Shown one piece after another: positions 27,597-39,645 of a DNA stretch of 64,000 nt; the first letter of the stretch is position 1; each line of letters starts with the position of its first letter. The notes under the pieces were generated by a model. That model ran no database searches. It had not been told where the DNA came from and saw nothing but the letters and a program-made list of their open reading frames with translations. This DNA is from Brasenia schreberi (Eukaryota > Streptophyta > Magnoliopsida > Nymphaeales > Cabombaceae): the NCBI GenBank assembly GCA_036023115.1, contig JAYKKT010000055.1, positions 9,011,001 through 9,075,000 of the forward strand. Reading direction: 5' to 3'. Made by a program: the position numbers and the translations under genes.

Positions 27597-29072
27597 ATGA
27601 TGGTGATGAGTTCGCTAAACCACATAAGATTGGAGAATTTAATGCGTGGATGCTCGGAAACTGCTCTACGATATATTATTTGTCTAAGAAACTATCATCC
27701 ATTGGACAATCCACTGGAATCAACGGACCCATTTAAGAAGGTCTGTCAGATTATGATGCAATCCCCCAAATTAGTTCTGGAAAAGACAATGGATGAAAGC
27801 GGAGTTAGGGTTTCACCAGATTTAGTTGAGAGGGTGATTGAGAAATTTGGGAACGCGGGAATGCAAGGGTATCGGTTCTTTCGTTGGGCAGAGAAACAGA
27901 GGAATTACACACACAGTGTGAAGGCTTACCATTTGATGATAGATTCCTTAGCCAAGGTCAGGCAATACCAACTAATGTGGGATCTTGTAAATGATTTGCG
28001 TCGAAAAGGGGTGTTGAATATCGAAACATTTTGTGTTATGATAAGAAGGTATGCAAGAGCGCAGAAAGTGGATGAGGCAATCTACAGTTTCAATGTCATG
28101 GACAAGTTCGGAGTGGAGCCAAATTTATCAGCGTTCAATAGCTTGTTGGGAGCGTTTTGTAAGTCGAAAAACGTTAGGAAAGCGCAGGAGATCTTTGATT
28201 CCATGAAAGATCGATTCGTTCCCGATTTGAAAACGTATAGCATACTGTTAGAGGGTTGGGGTAGAGAACCCAATTTGCCAAAAGCAAGGGAAGTTTATCG
28301 GGAGATGATAGAGGACGGATGCCATCCTGATATAGTTACATACTCTATCTTGGTGGATATACTTTGCAAAGCTCGGTCTGTCGAGGGGGCACTGGAACTC
28401 ATCGGAGAGATGAGAAGCAGGAATTGCATCCCGAATTCTTATATCTACAGCATTCTCATACATACATATGGTAGTGAGAAACGGATTGGGGATGCTGTTG
28501 AGATGTTTCTAGAAATGGAAAGGAATGGTACAGTAGCTGATGTTGTAGCGTATAATGCCTTGGTTGGTGCTTTTTGTAAAGTGAAAAGGTTTAGGAATGT
28601 TTTTAGGGTGTTAGAAGAAATGGCCAAGAAGAACGTTTCTCCAAACTCTAGAACTTTGAATATAATTCTGAATGGTCTTATTGACACAGGTGAATATGAT
28701 AAGGCGTTTCGGGTTTTTCGAAAGATGATCAAGTGTTGTGATCCTGATTTAGATACATATACTATTATGATAAGGATGTTCTGCGATACAGGTAAATTAG
28801 AGAAGGCTTTGAAGGTTTGGAAGTACATGGAAATCAAACAGGTTGTTCCTAGCATGCACACATTTTCTGCGCTTATAAATGGGCTTTGTGAGAAAGGTGA
28901 ACTAAACATGGCATGTGTTTTATTGGAAGAGATGATGGAGAAGGGCATCCGACCATCTGGTCCAACTTTCAAGAAGTTGAAAACGTTGCTTCTACATGAA
29001 GGGAGGGAGGATGTACTTGAGTTTCTTGTGGAGAAAATGAAGCTTTTGATCAAGCAACCTCTGAATGATTGA
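27597..29072 (+). CDS. P-class pentatricopeptide repeat protein, mitochondrial, At1g77360-like
   Basis: RNA-binding PPR protein expected to act on organelle transcripts, most likely in mitochondria. The frame is open further upstream but without ATG; the first in-frame ATG at 27597 gives 491 residues with an Arg-, Ser- and Leu-rich N-terminus that suits a transit peptide. Before the repeats is a conserved VERVIEKFGNAG...YRFFRWAEKQRNY segment. About ten 35-residue PPR motifs follow from SVKAYHLMIDS through MHTFSALINGLC, plus a partial last one; there is no E, E+ or DYW tail, so it is not an editing factor of that type. From memory it resembles Arabidopsis At1g77360 closely (SKNVRKAQEIF, DRFVPDLKTYSILLEGWGR, EKGIRPSG). 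It is intronless in the coding part, as is usual for PPR genes, with no frameshifts. Confidence 0.92.
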   Translation: MMVMSSLNHIRLENLMRGCSETALRYIICLRNYHPLDNPLESTDPFKKVCQIMMQSPKLVLEKTMDESGVRVSPDLVERVIEKFGNAGMQGYRFFRWAEKQRNYTHSVKAYHLMIDSLAKVRQYQLMWDLVNDLRRKGVLNIETFCVMIRRYARAQKVDEAIYSFNVMDKFGVEPNLSAFNSLLGAFCKSKNVRKAQEIFDSMKDRFVPDLKTYSILLEGWGREPNLPKAREVYREMIEDGCHPDIVTYSILVDILCKARSVEGALELIGEMRSRNCIPNSYIYSILIHTYGSEKRIGDAVEMFLEMERNGTVADVVAYNALVGAFCKVKRFRNVFRVLEEMAKKNVSPNSRTLNIILNGLIDTGEYDKAFRVFRKMIKCCDPDLDTYTIMIRMFCDTGKLEKALKVWKYMEIKQVVPSMHTFSALINGLCEKGELNMACVLLEEMMEKGIRPSGPTFKKLKTLLLHEGREDVLEFLVEKMKLLIKQPLND

Positions 29073-32000
29073 GAAAACGTTGAATCAAATTATTTGTATG
29101 TAACGGTAAGTTTTTCCTTGTTTTGTATTTTCTGTAGATTCTCTTGTTATCTTGAATTGCTTTTTACCTAAGATTGCACCTTTTTCTGTGCATTTCCTGC
29201 AACTTGCGCTAACAAATCTGCCAAATTTGTGTTCTCGTTGTAGTAAGAGCAGAAAGTGTGCATTCCCTTTTTGACATTCGAAACCTAACAAGTTTATGTG
29301 CCCTGGCGAAGTGGTAAAACTCTCTTTATGCTTGGTTTTGCTCTTAAGTCTCAAGATGTCAAGCTATTTAACCGTGATGCTCTTGCATGTATGTTGACCT
29401 CCTTCAGTTTGCTGTGTCGTCCCTACGAGAAAGATACAAAGTTGAACAGGTTCAACTTTAGTAAGGGGATGATCACTTTGGAGTGCTTTGATCCTAGCTT
29501 ATCAGTCGGTAAACTGAATTTTGAGGTCTAGGGTGGTGCTGGGACGGGATAATGTTCCCTTGCACACACACGGACACAAAGAAGAAGCATGTTGCTTCTG
29601 ATCATTCGGCTTTAAGTGCTCTAAAATGTGGAAGGTTATTCAACTCCCATGTTGGGAATATGAGCTTTTAGTGTTTCTGAATATAGTGCATCATATCCAT
29701 AGGCAGTAGTACTCCCCTGTTGTGAAGGCTCAAAGAATTGTTTCGAGCATGGTAATTGCTCCAGCATCCATTTTATTGTCGGGGGTGCTTCATGGGCTTT
29801 TTACTAGAAAATTAGTCATGCTTGCTTTTGTTCCACAGTTACACATTTACAAAGGGATTAGTGTTCCTATGTTCGATTCCATGGTTCTCTAATGTGGAAG
29901 AATAACGTTGGGATGGCATTAACTAAATCTTTTTCTTATGTTTGAGAACATCAACTTTAGGTATGACATGCTTCAATGGTGTGATTGTAAAATCGATGTG
30001 TTCATGATATCAGTAGGAAAATTCACAATCTTGATGCATCCAAGTATAAATTTTCAATGTGCAATTTAGTTGATCTTGTTTGGAAAAAGTGTTCACAGGG
30101 ATGAGTTATATAAATGTTTGGGCCATTTGGGTTGGGAACGTTAAAGCCAATATATTCCATGTTTACTGACAGCAGGATAAGAAATAAGCTCAACAAATTG
30201 AAGAAAAAAACAAACTAACAATTACAGAAATTGTCTGATTCTTCACTAACTTTGTTGACTTGAATGACCAGCAGCTGCATGTGCATGAGAAGAACATGGC
30301 ATTGCTGCCAACAATGTCCAAGGCAACACCAAACTCTTAGAGTTTTGACCGATGATGGGACCTTAAGCTGGAAAAGATGATAGGAGCGATCATATGACGG
30401 ACCTTAATGTCTTGTCACAAGGTATTGTTATTTAACTATTTGGGCTGTGCTGGCGTCAGGCATGATTTCGCATTTTTGTCATGGAACTCATGCATCGTCT
30501 TCATGCACTCATCTTAGCGTGCCTTGAATTGATGTTGGAGGTGGATATTCACACTCGCAACTTGAATGCCAGTGAATCTTATTGACTTGCGGATGTTCGT
30601 TACTGGACTTGCCAATGCCGAAAGATTCCTATTAACTTGCTGCGGCCATGTAAAGGGAAAGCTTTCCGGAAAAATTAGCTCATTTCGTTGTCTGTATGCC
30701 AAAATAGTGTTGGAGGCCACCATGGACAAATCAAAATGCTAACGGCTCTAAACAAGAGGTCTAAGAAGATGACGGGAAATAATTGGCAGCTCTTTGGAAG
30801 ATTTTAATATTTTTAGGTAAACTTATTTTTATAGGAAAGAAAAAACATTTCTGTGGCAGAGTCCTTCGAACAATGCATGATTTTTGTACTTGAGATCTCA
30901 TGCGGTTTGTGCATGCCTCACTTGACAATTCAAATAATGAGCGACTTTTATAGTGGACGTTTCGTGCAGTTTGTTGATGACTCGCTTGTTGCAATTCAAT
31001 CAATGGATGACTTCTGTAGTGGGATTTCATGCAGTTTGTGGATGCCTCGCTGGTTACTTGTGAGTGCAAAATTCTCTGAGAGCAGCAGAAATGCTGAATG
31101 TAAAAGGAAGCACGAGTGGAACACGCATGTATTATTCTTTTGGAAAGATACATAAGAAATCTCTCTCTCTCAACACACATACACAGCTCGGTTCTGATGG
31201 ACCGTTTGTGAACATGCTTGAACGATGGTTGGTTGGTTCGCTTGTCTAAAAACATGCTTAGCAGGGCTGGTTCGGTTCATTCAGCTCGTTTACCAACCCT
31301 ATCAAAACGGTACCAAAAGATCTGTTTAGCTACCTCTACTTGGCATGTAGAAAAGTTTGGCCATAGTCCTGTGGGAGAAGAAGCTAATTTCACCTTTACA
31401 GCTCAACAAGGATTCGGTTTGATCATAGTCCCATTGGAAGGAAGAGAAGTGTGCCCAAGATAGATCAAAATGGTAACTAAAGATCCGTATATTTATCCCT
31501 ACTAGTTTTTGTTTTGGGTTTGGAGGCAAGCAGCGGTTTAACAGACTCCTATGACATACGGACCCGGCTAACAGTGATAAAAGGATTAAGTATCACAATT
31601 GATGTTGGGTTCGCTCCCATGGTCCCCTTTACCTTGTGATGACCAGGAACTAGGGGTGACTGTTATTCCGCTTTAACCGAATAATGTAATCTAACCGAAC
31701 CAAAGTTTCTGATTCGGTTTGATTGCATCAAAATTCTGTTGGGTGTAGGTTATTTTTTTTTTAGATAATTTGGTTTTCGGTTCCTATGGACCCAAAACCG
31801 AACTTACTGAATAGCCGAAATTTCGACATAAAATCTAATTATTTTCATCATTCACTTGTGCGGCACCCGTTTAGAGATGCTCATTATTTTCATTAGCTCG
31901 TTATTCATTGCAAACACCATAAATAACGTAATAACACTAAAATTTGGTATGAAATAACAAGAGACCCACTTCAAGGTGTCAGTTTGAATTTGGTTCAGCT

Positions 32001-32630
32001 GTTGGTGCGGACATGATCACGGACCTTGACCAGCGCCATCAACAAAAGCTATTGCACATCCATTGCAGGAAGTCTCATACCTGGGGTGTCTGTTGCAGAT
32101 GCTATTGCACACAGTCCCCTCAGCCATGCCGGCTACCGCCCTCTTGATTCCAGGCAGTGGCAGAGAGCACCTGATTGGCTTCGTTAGGAACATATCTGAT
32201 GTGAGCAACGTACAAATTTTATGACAAAGGGTTATAACAAATGCAATCAGTATTTCCTACCAAGATTCGAAATTACAAATTCAAGAGCTGTAGACTGAAA
32301 GTAAAGTACCTACATTGGACACAACATCCATAAAAACAAGGCATCACTTTGAACAAAATGGTATCTATAACGAGTGTACCACCAAAATTCTGCAGTAACT
32401 TTTAGTCTCATAGCCTAAAGAAAATACTCACAAGTGGAATCCTAATAACACTTATCTTTTAATCATCTCATAGTCACAAGGAGTTAAAATAGCATGCAGT
32501 TGACGTCCTTCTCAACAATGAACGAAATCAAGCTACTAAAATATCAGTCCTCTGTCAAAAAGAGAAGAGCAGGCTTAATTCTTAGTCCGTGTATAGTCAG
32601 CCTCAGGAGCTTGGTCTTCCCCCTGTAGTC
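29073..32630. other. 3' flank of the PPR gene and gene-free DNA
   Basis: Short ORFs here look random. A tRNA-like CCTGGCGAAGTGGTAAAAC near 29300 could be the start of a SINE but lacks a clear B box. A three-unit tandem repeat lies at 30875-31060, and CCGAACC/CGGTT low-complexity text at about 31648-31830. An ORF-like stretch at 32017-32208 on the minus strand is not recognised. Confidence 0.45.
30875..31060. repeat. Imperfect tandem repeat, three units of about 64-66 bp
   Basis: Units begin near 30875, 30939 and 31005. Each contains a GACTTnTGTAGTGG-like segment followed by TCATGCAGTTTGTGGATGCC or a variant. The copies are diverged, so the duplication is not recent. Confidence 0.65.
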
Positions 32631-32639
32631 AAGCAGAAC

Positions 32640-34370
32640 CACCGATAGCCTTACCTTGATGCACCTTATTTACACGTCAAGCTTTGAGTTTATCTGGTCC
32701 ACATCCTCACCTGTCATCTCCTTCCTCACATCATCTATAGCACCTTCAATCTCTGAAACGATGTCGGAGGGGTACTCCAAACGTGGATCAATGCCTTCCG
32801 CTACTGGTCCTCATAAGCATGTACCACTCTGCTGCTTTCACCATATTTCCAATCTCTGCTTCTGAGCGACTTCTCAAATACTGACACGATTTCTTGGACC
32901 TTCGGAAGCTTTGTCATTCCTCTGAAAAATAACATCATCTACGTCTTTAGTGGATACACCAAACAATTTTTTGCAAGGGTTCTCGTGTTTCTATCAGATG
33001 GTTCACCAATGATTCAAACTTTGATGACACTACAGTGGTCTTGACCATTGAGAAGTATGCCAACAGAGGCATCAGCAGTAAGGGAAGGGAGCCCTCTCAC
33101 TCTGGGTTGTGGAAGAAAGCTCCATCTTGATTTTGTCTGCCGCTTCACTAAGCCTCGAGACAGCTACATAGCCTGTCCATGCAGAGGTCAATGGATCCAG
33201 GTTTCTTATATTCGCATTCCGGATACTCCAAGGGAGCATTATCAAAGTCCACACAGCTATCACCACTTGTAGCCTTTACCTAGAACAGGTACAAACTGTC
33301 AATCCCAATTGAAGACATCTTCAAAGGTTTGTCAAACCAAGCAGTGTACATGAACTCACAAACATATATAGTACATGTAATTGCCTGTTTCGCGGACACA
33401 ATATATTGAGCTCTATTGTTTTATAAATAGATCTCAAGTTCGATCATGGCAATGACCATGATGACATTAGCTTTCAAGACCTGAGCTGGGAAACAATCTG
33501 CGTGAACATATAGGGTTGACTATGTGCTTTGTCCGTGCCCCCAAAAAGGAAAAAACAAATTGAAACAAGCTGAGCCAGGTATACTGTCCAGAACTCAATA
33601 AATAAATTCAGGTTTTCAGCTAAGACAATGGATGCATTAACGAGGTCGATCAGGAAAAGATTGCCAAACCACCTACGGAACCAACAGAAAGACAAATATA
33701 GCTAGAGAACGGTGTTCCTTATTGCTAGGTCTAATGAAGGCAAACAAAGCACTTTCATTAGAAACAAGCGCATCTCATTTTCGAAGACTCAAATGGACAT
33801 ATTAGATACCAACATGAAAGCAAAAGTAGTCTTCGTTATCTGACTGCCAAAATAAATTGCTAAATCCTGCTCAAGCAAATTTTGACCAAGATATCATAAC
33901 GCTCGTGGATTTCACAGCAATATTCACTCCTAGAAGCTGTCAACCAGTAACGTATGCATAGAAATTAAATGGACTCCGACCGTTCCAAGATGTCCCACAT
34001 GACCCAATAGCATCAGAAAGGAGAATTCAGAAAACTAACCTCATAAGAACCATTGGAGATCTCAAGAATCGAAACATCAAAGATACCACCACCAAGATCA
34101 AAAAAAGCAAACAGTCCCTCCATATTGTCCATTCCATATGAAAAGGCAGAAGCTGTAATCTCATTTATGATGCTAAGAAGTCCGGCAATCCTTCAAGCTT
34201 CTTTTGCGGCAGCCCTTGCCTTTGAGCATCATTGAAATAGGCTAGAAATTCAACAATTTCCTTTGAGACTAACTTCCGAAAGATAGGTGTCAGCAGTTTC
34301 CTTCATCTCACTAAGAACAAAGGCAGCTGCATGGCTTGGAGAATATTGCTGCCAGTTAACCCTCTTCATG
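32640..34370 (-). pseudogene. Mitochondrial-type HSP70 pseudogene, unprocessed, 5' truncated
   Basis: Relic of a DnaK-family chaperone gene. Block A (about 34365-34040) holds ATPase-domain pieces: QYSPS, FVLSEMKETADTYL, a degraded [22 protein letters not shown], and [19 protein letters not shown]. It ends at GAG followed by GTTAGT, a donor at the place where the next exon resumes with GTAAAGGCTACAAGTGG (AG acceptor near 33284), so an intron of about 0.75 kb is kept. Block B (about 33283-33045) gives ATSGDSCVDFDNAPLEY, then in another frame SRLSEAADKIKMELSSTTQ. Block C (about 33045-32640) gives KFESLVNHLIE- and GVSTKDVDDV-like pieces and the C-terminal VSEIEGAIDDVRKEMTGEDV. Many stops and frameshifts are present and the N-terminal part is absent. 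Retaining an intron means a DNA-level duplicate or decayed original, not a retrocopy. Confidence 0.85.
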
Positions 34371-34375
34371 AATCT

Positions 34376-34735
34376 CCATTAGGAGCCTCCAGTTTCAAAA
34401 AGAATCGCTTCGGGCAGTCGACTAAAAAGTCCGTTCTGTCCCGGCCGGTTTTTGAATATTATGAACTGCCACTAGATAAAATTACCAAAATATCCAGATA
34501 TTTTCGAGTAAAAATACTGTTTTGCCCTTATCTGAGCGAAAAGTCAGTTTTGCCCTATGTTATTTTATGAAAAATTGAGAGACTAAATATATTATAGCAC
34601 TATCACTGTGTCAAAAGACAAATTTGTCCCTATCCTTTTGTCAAAATTATAGATTAAGATCGAGGGGCAAAATTACGAAATTACCCCCGATCAGTGATAA
34701 ATTTTTCAGAAATACCAAACACGAATTTTACTATT
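34376..34735. other. AT-rich non-coding sequence between HSP70 relic and LINE
   Basis: Contains recurring AAAATACTGTTTTGCCC- and AAATTACNNAATTACCCC-like phrases. Similar phrases recur just right of the LINE (37.89-37.95 kb) and near 62.0-62.3 kb ahead of the third Copia relic. It may be Copia leader or LTR sequence split by the LINE insertion, but I could not match ends. Confidence 0.35.
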
Positions 34736-37700
34736 TTGTGTTAGGCTTCCGACAGCTAGCGTAAAACTTTGTCGGATTTTTATAACATAGATTACAAAAA
34801 TTATGAGCATTGCTTTGGGGTGTCCTCGCCTAGCGACGTGTTGTAGAGCCCGAATGCAATAATAAGTAATCAAGGGCCACTACATTTTTGCCCGAATGTA
34901 GTGAATAAATTACAGAGAGGGTTCCCACATCATGGACGGGTGTGGGTAAAGAAGTTAGTCCCGTTATATTGTCGCCCGAATGTAGTGAACAATTTTCAGA
35001 GAGAGTCTCCGCATGGGGTAAGGAAGCTAGTCATAGATAATAAGATTCGTATTGGTTTTTTGAATATCATAACATTATCAGGTAAGCTAATGAAGGTGGT
35101 AGATACTATGATTCGGAGAAAGATTCATATTCTATGTTTACAAGAGACAAAATGAGTTGAAGAAAAAGCAAAGGAGATAGAGGATACATGTTTTAAATTA
35201 TGGTACTAAGGTAAAGAAAAGGCTTGAAACGGAGTTGGTATTATCATAAATAAAGATTTAAAGGATAATGTAGTAGACATACAACGATATGGTGACCGAA
35301 TTATGACGTTGAAATTAGTGTTAGGAGCATAGGTTTTGAATATAGTTTGTGCTTACGCACCCCAAGTAGGATTAGAAGATAGTATAAAGATAGTTTTTTG
35401 GGAAGAGTTAGATAAGGTGATTCAAAAGATTCCACAAAGGGAGATGAATTGTTTAGGAGACTTAAATAGGCATGTCGGTAAAGAGGCATTAGGATATAAG
35501 GGATTCATGAAAACTTTGGTTTTGGGGATATAAATGAGGAAGGTAGGGAGATTTTAAATTTTGCTATGGCATTTAATCTCTTTATAGTCAATACAATCTT
35601 CAAAAAACGAGATGAACATTTAATTACATATAAGAGTGGCTTATCACAAACACAAATTGATTACTTTATTTGTAGAAAAAAAGATAGATCGTGTTGTAAA
35701 AATTGCAAGGTAATTCCAGGAGAAAGCTTAACCACCCAACATCGACTTCTAGTTATGGATTTACAAATAAAAAAATGGACAAAAAAGAAAAGAGTGCATC
35801 GAGCTATTCAGACTAAATGGTGGAACCTCAAAAGCGAGAAAGTAGATATATTTAAATAGAAAGTCCTTTAAGGAGATGTTTGGAATTATGTTGATACACC
35901 CTTTGATATGTGGAACAAGATGGCTATACATATTAGGAAAGTGGCGAAAGATGTGTTAGGGGTATCTAAGGGAGGTGTACCGGCACAAAAAGAAGCTTGG
36001 TGGTAGAGTGAAGTAGTACAAAATAAAATCAAGGCAAAGAGGGCATGACTAGTGAAACTTTAGAGGCTTATAAGAAAGCAAAGAAGGAAGCGAAAAAGGC
36101 CGTGAGTGAAGCAAAAGCTAAAATTTGGGAAGATTTATATAAAAAACTCAACTCAAAAGAGTGTGAAAGAGATATTTTTAAGATAGCTAGGGCTAGAGAT
36201 AAGAAAACTAAAGATCTTAATTATGTTAGATGCATCAAAGACGAGGATAGAAAAAATTCTAGTGGCAAATGATGATATAAGAAATAGATGAAAAAATATT
36301 TTTATAATCTTTTTAATGAAAATAAAGATGTTAGTATTAGCTTAGGAGAGTTAGCCAAATCAGAAAAGTATATAAACCACAATTTCTACCGACGTATTCA
36401 AAAGAATGAAGTCAAAGAGGCTCTTAAACATATGAAGGGTGGTAAATTGGTAGGACCAGATAATATTCCTATAGAAGTTTGAAAAATACTAGGAGAAATA
36501 GGAATCACTTGGCTCACAAGACTATATAATGAAATATGGAAAAACCAAAAAATGCCTGAGGAATGGAGAGAAGTACACTTATACCCATATATAAGAACAA
36601 GGGAGATTTCAAAATTGTGCGAATTATCGAGGTATCAAGTTAATGAGCCATACTATGAAATTGTGGGAAAGAATTATCGAATGTAGGTTAAGACAACGGA
36701 GAACCAATTTGGATTCATGCCAAGCAGATCTACTATTGAAGCGATTCACCTTTTGAGACGTCTTATGGAATATTTTAGAGGAAAAAAGAAAGACCTTCAC
36801 ATGATATTTATTGATCTAGAAAAAGCTTATGATAGGGTACCAAGGGAGGTTCTTTGGAGAACTTTGGAAAAAAGAGGTATCCCATTGACATACATTAACC
36901 TTATAAGAGACATGTATGATGGTGCAAAAACATGTGTGAGGACTCACAAAGGAATGACAGACCTCTTTGAAGTTAATATTGGGTTACATCAAGGATCAAC
37001 TTTAAGTCCATACTTATTTATAATGGTGATTGATGAGTTAACAAAACATATTAAGATGAAGTACCTTGGTGTATGTTATTTGCACATGACATTGTATTAG
37101 TGGAGGAGTCTAAAGAAAAAGTTAATAGAAAATTGGAACTATGGAGAGAAACATTACAAAGCAAAGGCCTGCGACTTAATAGAACAAAGACAGAATATAT
37201 GAAATGTAAGTTTGATTATTTGGTTACCTCAGAGGACATAGAAATTAAAATTGGCACACATTGCATCCCCTAAAAGGAAAGTTTTAAATACCTAGGGTCA
37301 ATTTTTCAGAGTGATAGAAGAATTGATGGAGATGTTACGCATAGAATTAATGATGGTTGGTTAAAATGGAGAGGAGCATCAAGTATTTTTTGTGATAAGA
37401 AGATACCATTAAAGTTAAAAGGCATCAATTAGGCCTATCATGTTTTATGGTTCTGAATGTTGGGCAATTAATCATCAATAGGTACAAAAGATGTCTGTGA
37501 CAGAAATGAAGATGTTGAGATGGATGAGTGGTCATAAAAGAAAAGACCATATACATAATGAGATTATTAGAAACAAATTAGGAGTGGTACCAATAGAGGA
37601 TAAAATGAGAGAATATCGCTTAAGATGGTTTGGATATATAGAAGGAAGATCAAAAGAAGAACCTGTAAGAATGTATGAAAAACTAAATTTAGAAAGTATT

Positions 37701-37871
37701 AAAAGAGCTAAAAGACGACCACAAAAGTGTTGGAGAGAAACAATAAAGAATGATCTAGCTTAGTGTGAGTTAACTGCTAACATGGCACACGATAGGGATC
37801 TGTGGAAACAAAGAATCCATGTAGCCGGCCCCATCTAGTATAGGAAAAGGCTTAGTTGTTGTAGTTGTTGT
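34736..37871 (+). mobile_element. RTE-type LINE (copy b), near full length but inactivated
   Basis: It begins within the leader (TTGTGTTAGGCTTCCGACAG, matching the complement of E1 near 4275-4290) and ends GGAAAAGGCTTAGTTGTTGTAGTTGTT. In order: endonuclease relic (VIDNKIRIGFLNIITLSGK; LQETK; NIVCAYAPQVGLEDS), linker ([22 protein letters not shown]), RT ([46 protein letters not shown]) and C-terminal tail ([15 protein letters not shown]). Many in-frame stops and frame changes break it. In the catalytic loop the FVDD of E1 reads FAHD here, so the first catalytic Asp is lost. Confidence 0.88.
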
Positions 37872-39645
37872 TTGTTTGGATAAATAGATAAAATTACTGT
37901 TTTACCCCTAGTGTTTTGGGAATTAACATAGGCAGAAATTTTTAAGAAAAATTATGGATTTATCCCAACTTGTTTTCATATTAAAAATGAGTTATTTTCA
38001 GCTCATTCTTATGATATTATGGATCATGCTAATTAGAGTTATGTTATTTGTAGTTTGTTCCTCCGTAAATATTTACTTTTTAGACCGTTTATTTGTTATA
38101 ATTGCCAAACACATAAAAATGAACTGTGAAATATGTGTGTCGAAAATGGCAAAGACAAAAAAGTTAAACGGTCTAAAGTCGAAAATAGCAAAGACAGAAA
38201 AGTTAAACGGTCTAAACTTCCAAACATGGAAGAGAATGATACCACTCACTCTAACACTTTAAGGTGTAGAGTATGTCCTAAAGGAAACTGTGCATCCGTC
38301 ACCACGAGATGCAACAAAGCAACAAATAGAAATATATAAAACATTTCTTAAAGATGACACAATAACAAGATCCGTCATGTTGACATTCATGAAGGATGAC
38401 CTGATCAAGGTCTTCGAGGAATTCGATATCGAAAGAGCTATTCGATTCTATAACAGCTAAATATGATACAACTACCAAGCTACATGTCCAATTACTATTA
38501 CAAAAATATAATTCCTTCAAAATAAAAGAAGGGGATAATATAGTAGAACACATAAATCATATATTGGTAATGGCAAGAGACCTAGCTGTGGCAAAATTAG
38601 AAATCTTGAAACCAATGCATATATCCATAATATTGAATAGTCTTCCCTCGTCATGGAACATAGTCACCACTATCCTCAAACTAGGGCCCGAAATCAACCT
38701 TTCTGAATTGCCCATGAAACTAGCAATTGAGCAAGAACATATGAGTAAAAATAGAAAAGAAAAAATACTAATAGTAAAAGATGAGATAGGATCTAGCTCA
38801 AAACCCAACCAAAGGAGAAATAAACCAAACAAAAACTTTGGCAAAAATAAAAAGAAATGTGGTTAATCTTTTAAGAAAATATAGGAACTCATTTCTCGGG
38901 TAAGTCTTTCAGCTATAGAAAGACGGGACACTAAAAGAAGGATTGTCGCAACAAGACAAGAAGAGTGAAAGAAACAACCCACAACGTGAACAATCGGAGA
39001 AGAATAACATAATCTACGTGATATCATAATGTCTCTACATAGATCGCCTAGTGACTGGTTGGTAGATTGACTCAAGAGCGAGCAGACATACCTCGAAGAC
39101 CAAAGAAGGGGCAATAGATCTAAAGCAATACAATCCAAGAGAATATCGCGTGTATATGAGAAATAATACTTTCTCGGATGTTTTGGGTACTGGGCTCTTT
39201 AGAATTTTTGTGGCATACCGGTTGTATTGACTCATGTATTGATTATGCCATCTATAAGGCATAATCTGGTTTCGGTCCCTGCCTTAGTAAAGAAATATTT
39301 TAAGGTTAGGTTTGTTTCTAGCAAGGTGACGGTGGGAAAACATGAGAATATTTTTTCTCTTGAGAATTTGATGTAACATGGACTGTTTAAACTGAAAGTT
39401 AATGAGAATGAAAATTCTTCTCCTTATATTGATTGTGCCTTTAATATTTATGTGAATGTATGGCATAAACGCCTTGGGCATGTAAGTCTGGAAAAGTTGA
39501 GGAAATTATTCAACTTTGACTTACTACCAAGATTTAAGAAAAACACTTTAAATAAGTGTGAAGCTTTTATTCAAGAAAAAATGACAAGGAAAGTTTTTTC
39601 CAAAGAGACAACAAGGGCAACAACTCTATTGGAGGTCATTCACAC

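Noticed and set aside
28445..29053. 202-codon minus-strand open frame
   Set aside because: Antisense shadow of the PPR gene; no family match.
29290..29400. tRNA-like start CCTGGCGAAGTGGTAAAAC
   Set aside because: Similar to the 5' part of some plant SINEs, but no B box or tail could be found; noted only.
32017..32208. 63-codon minus-strand frame with several Cys
   Set aside because: Next to the HSP70 pseudogene but not alignable by eye to any part of HSP70; no supported identity.
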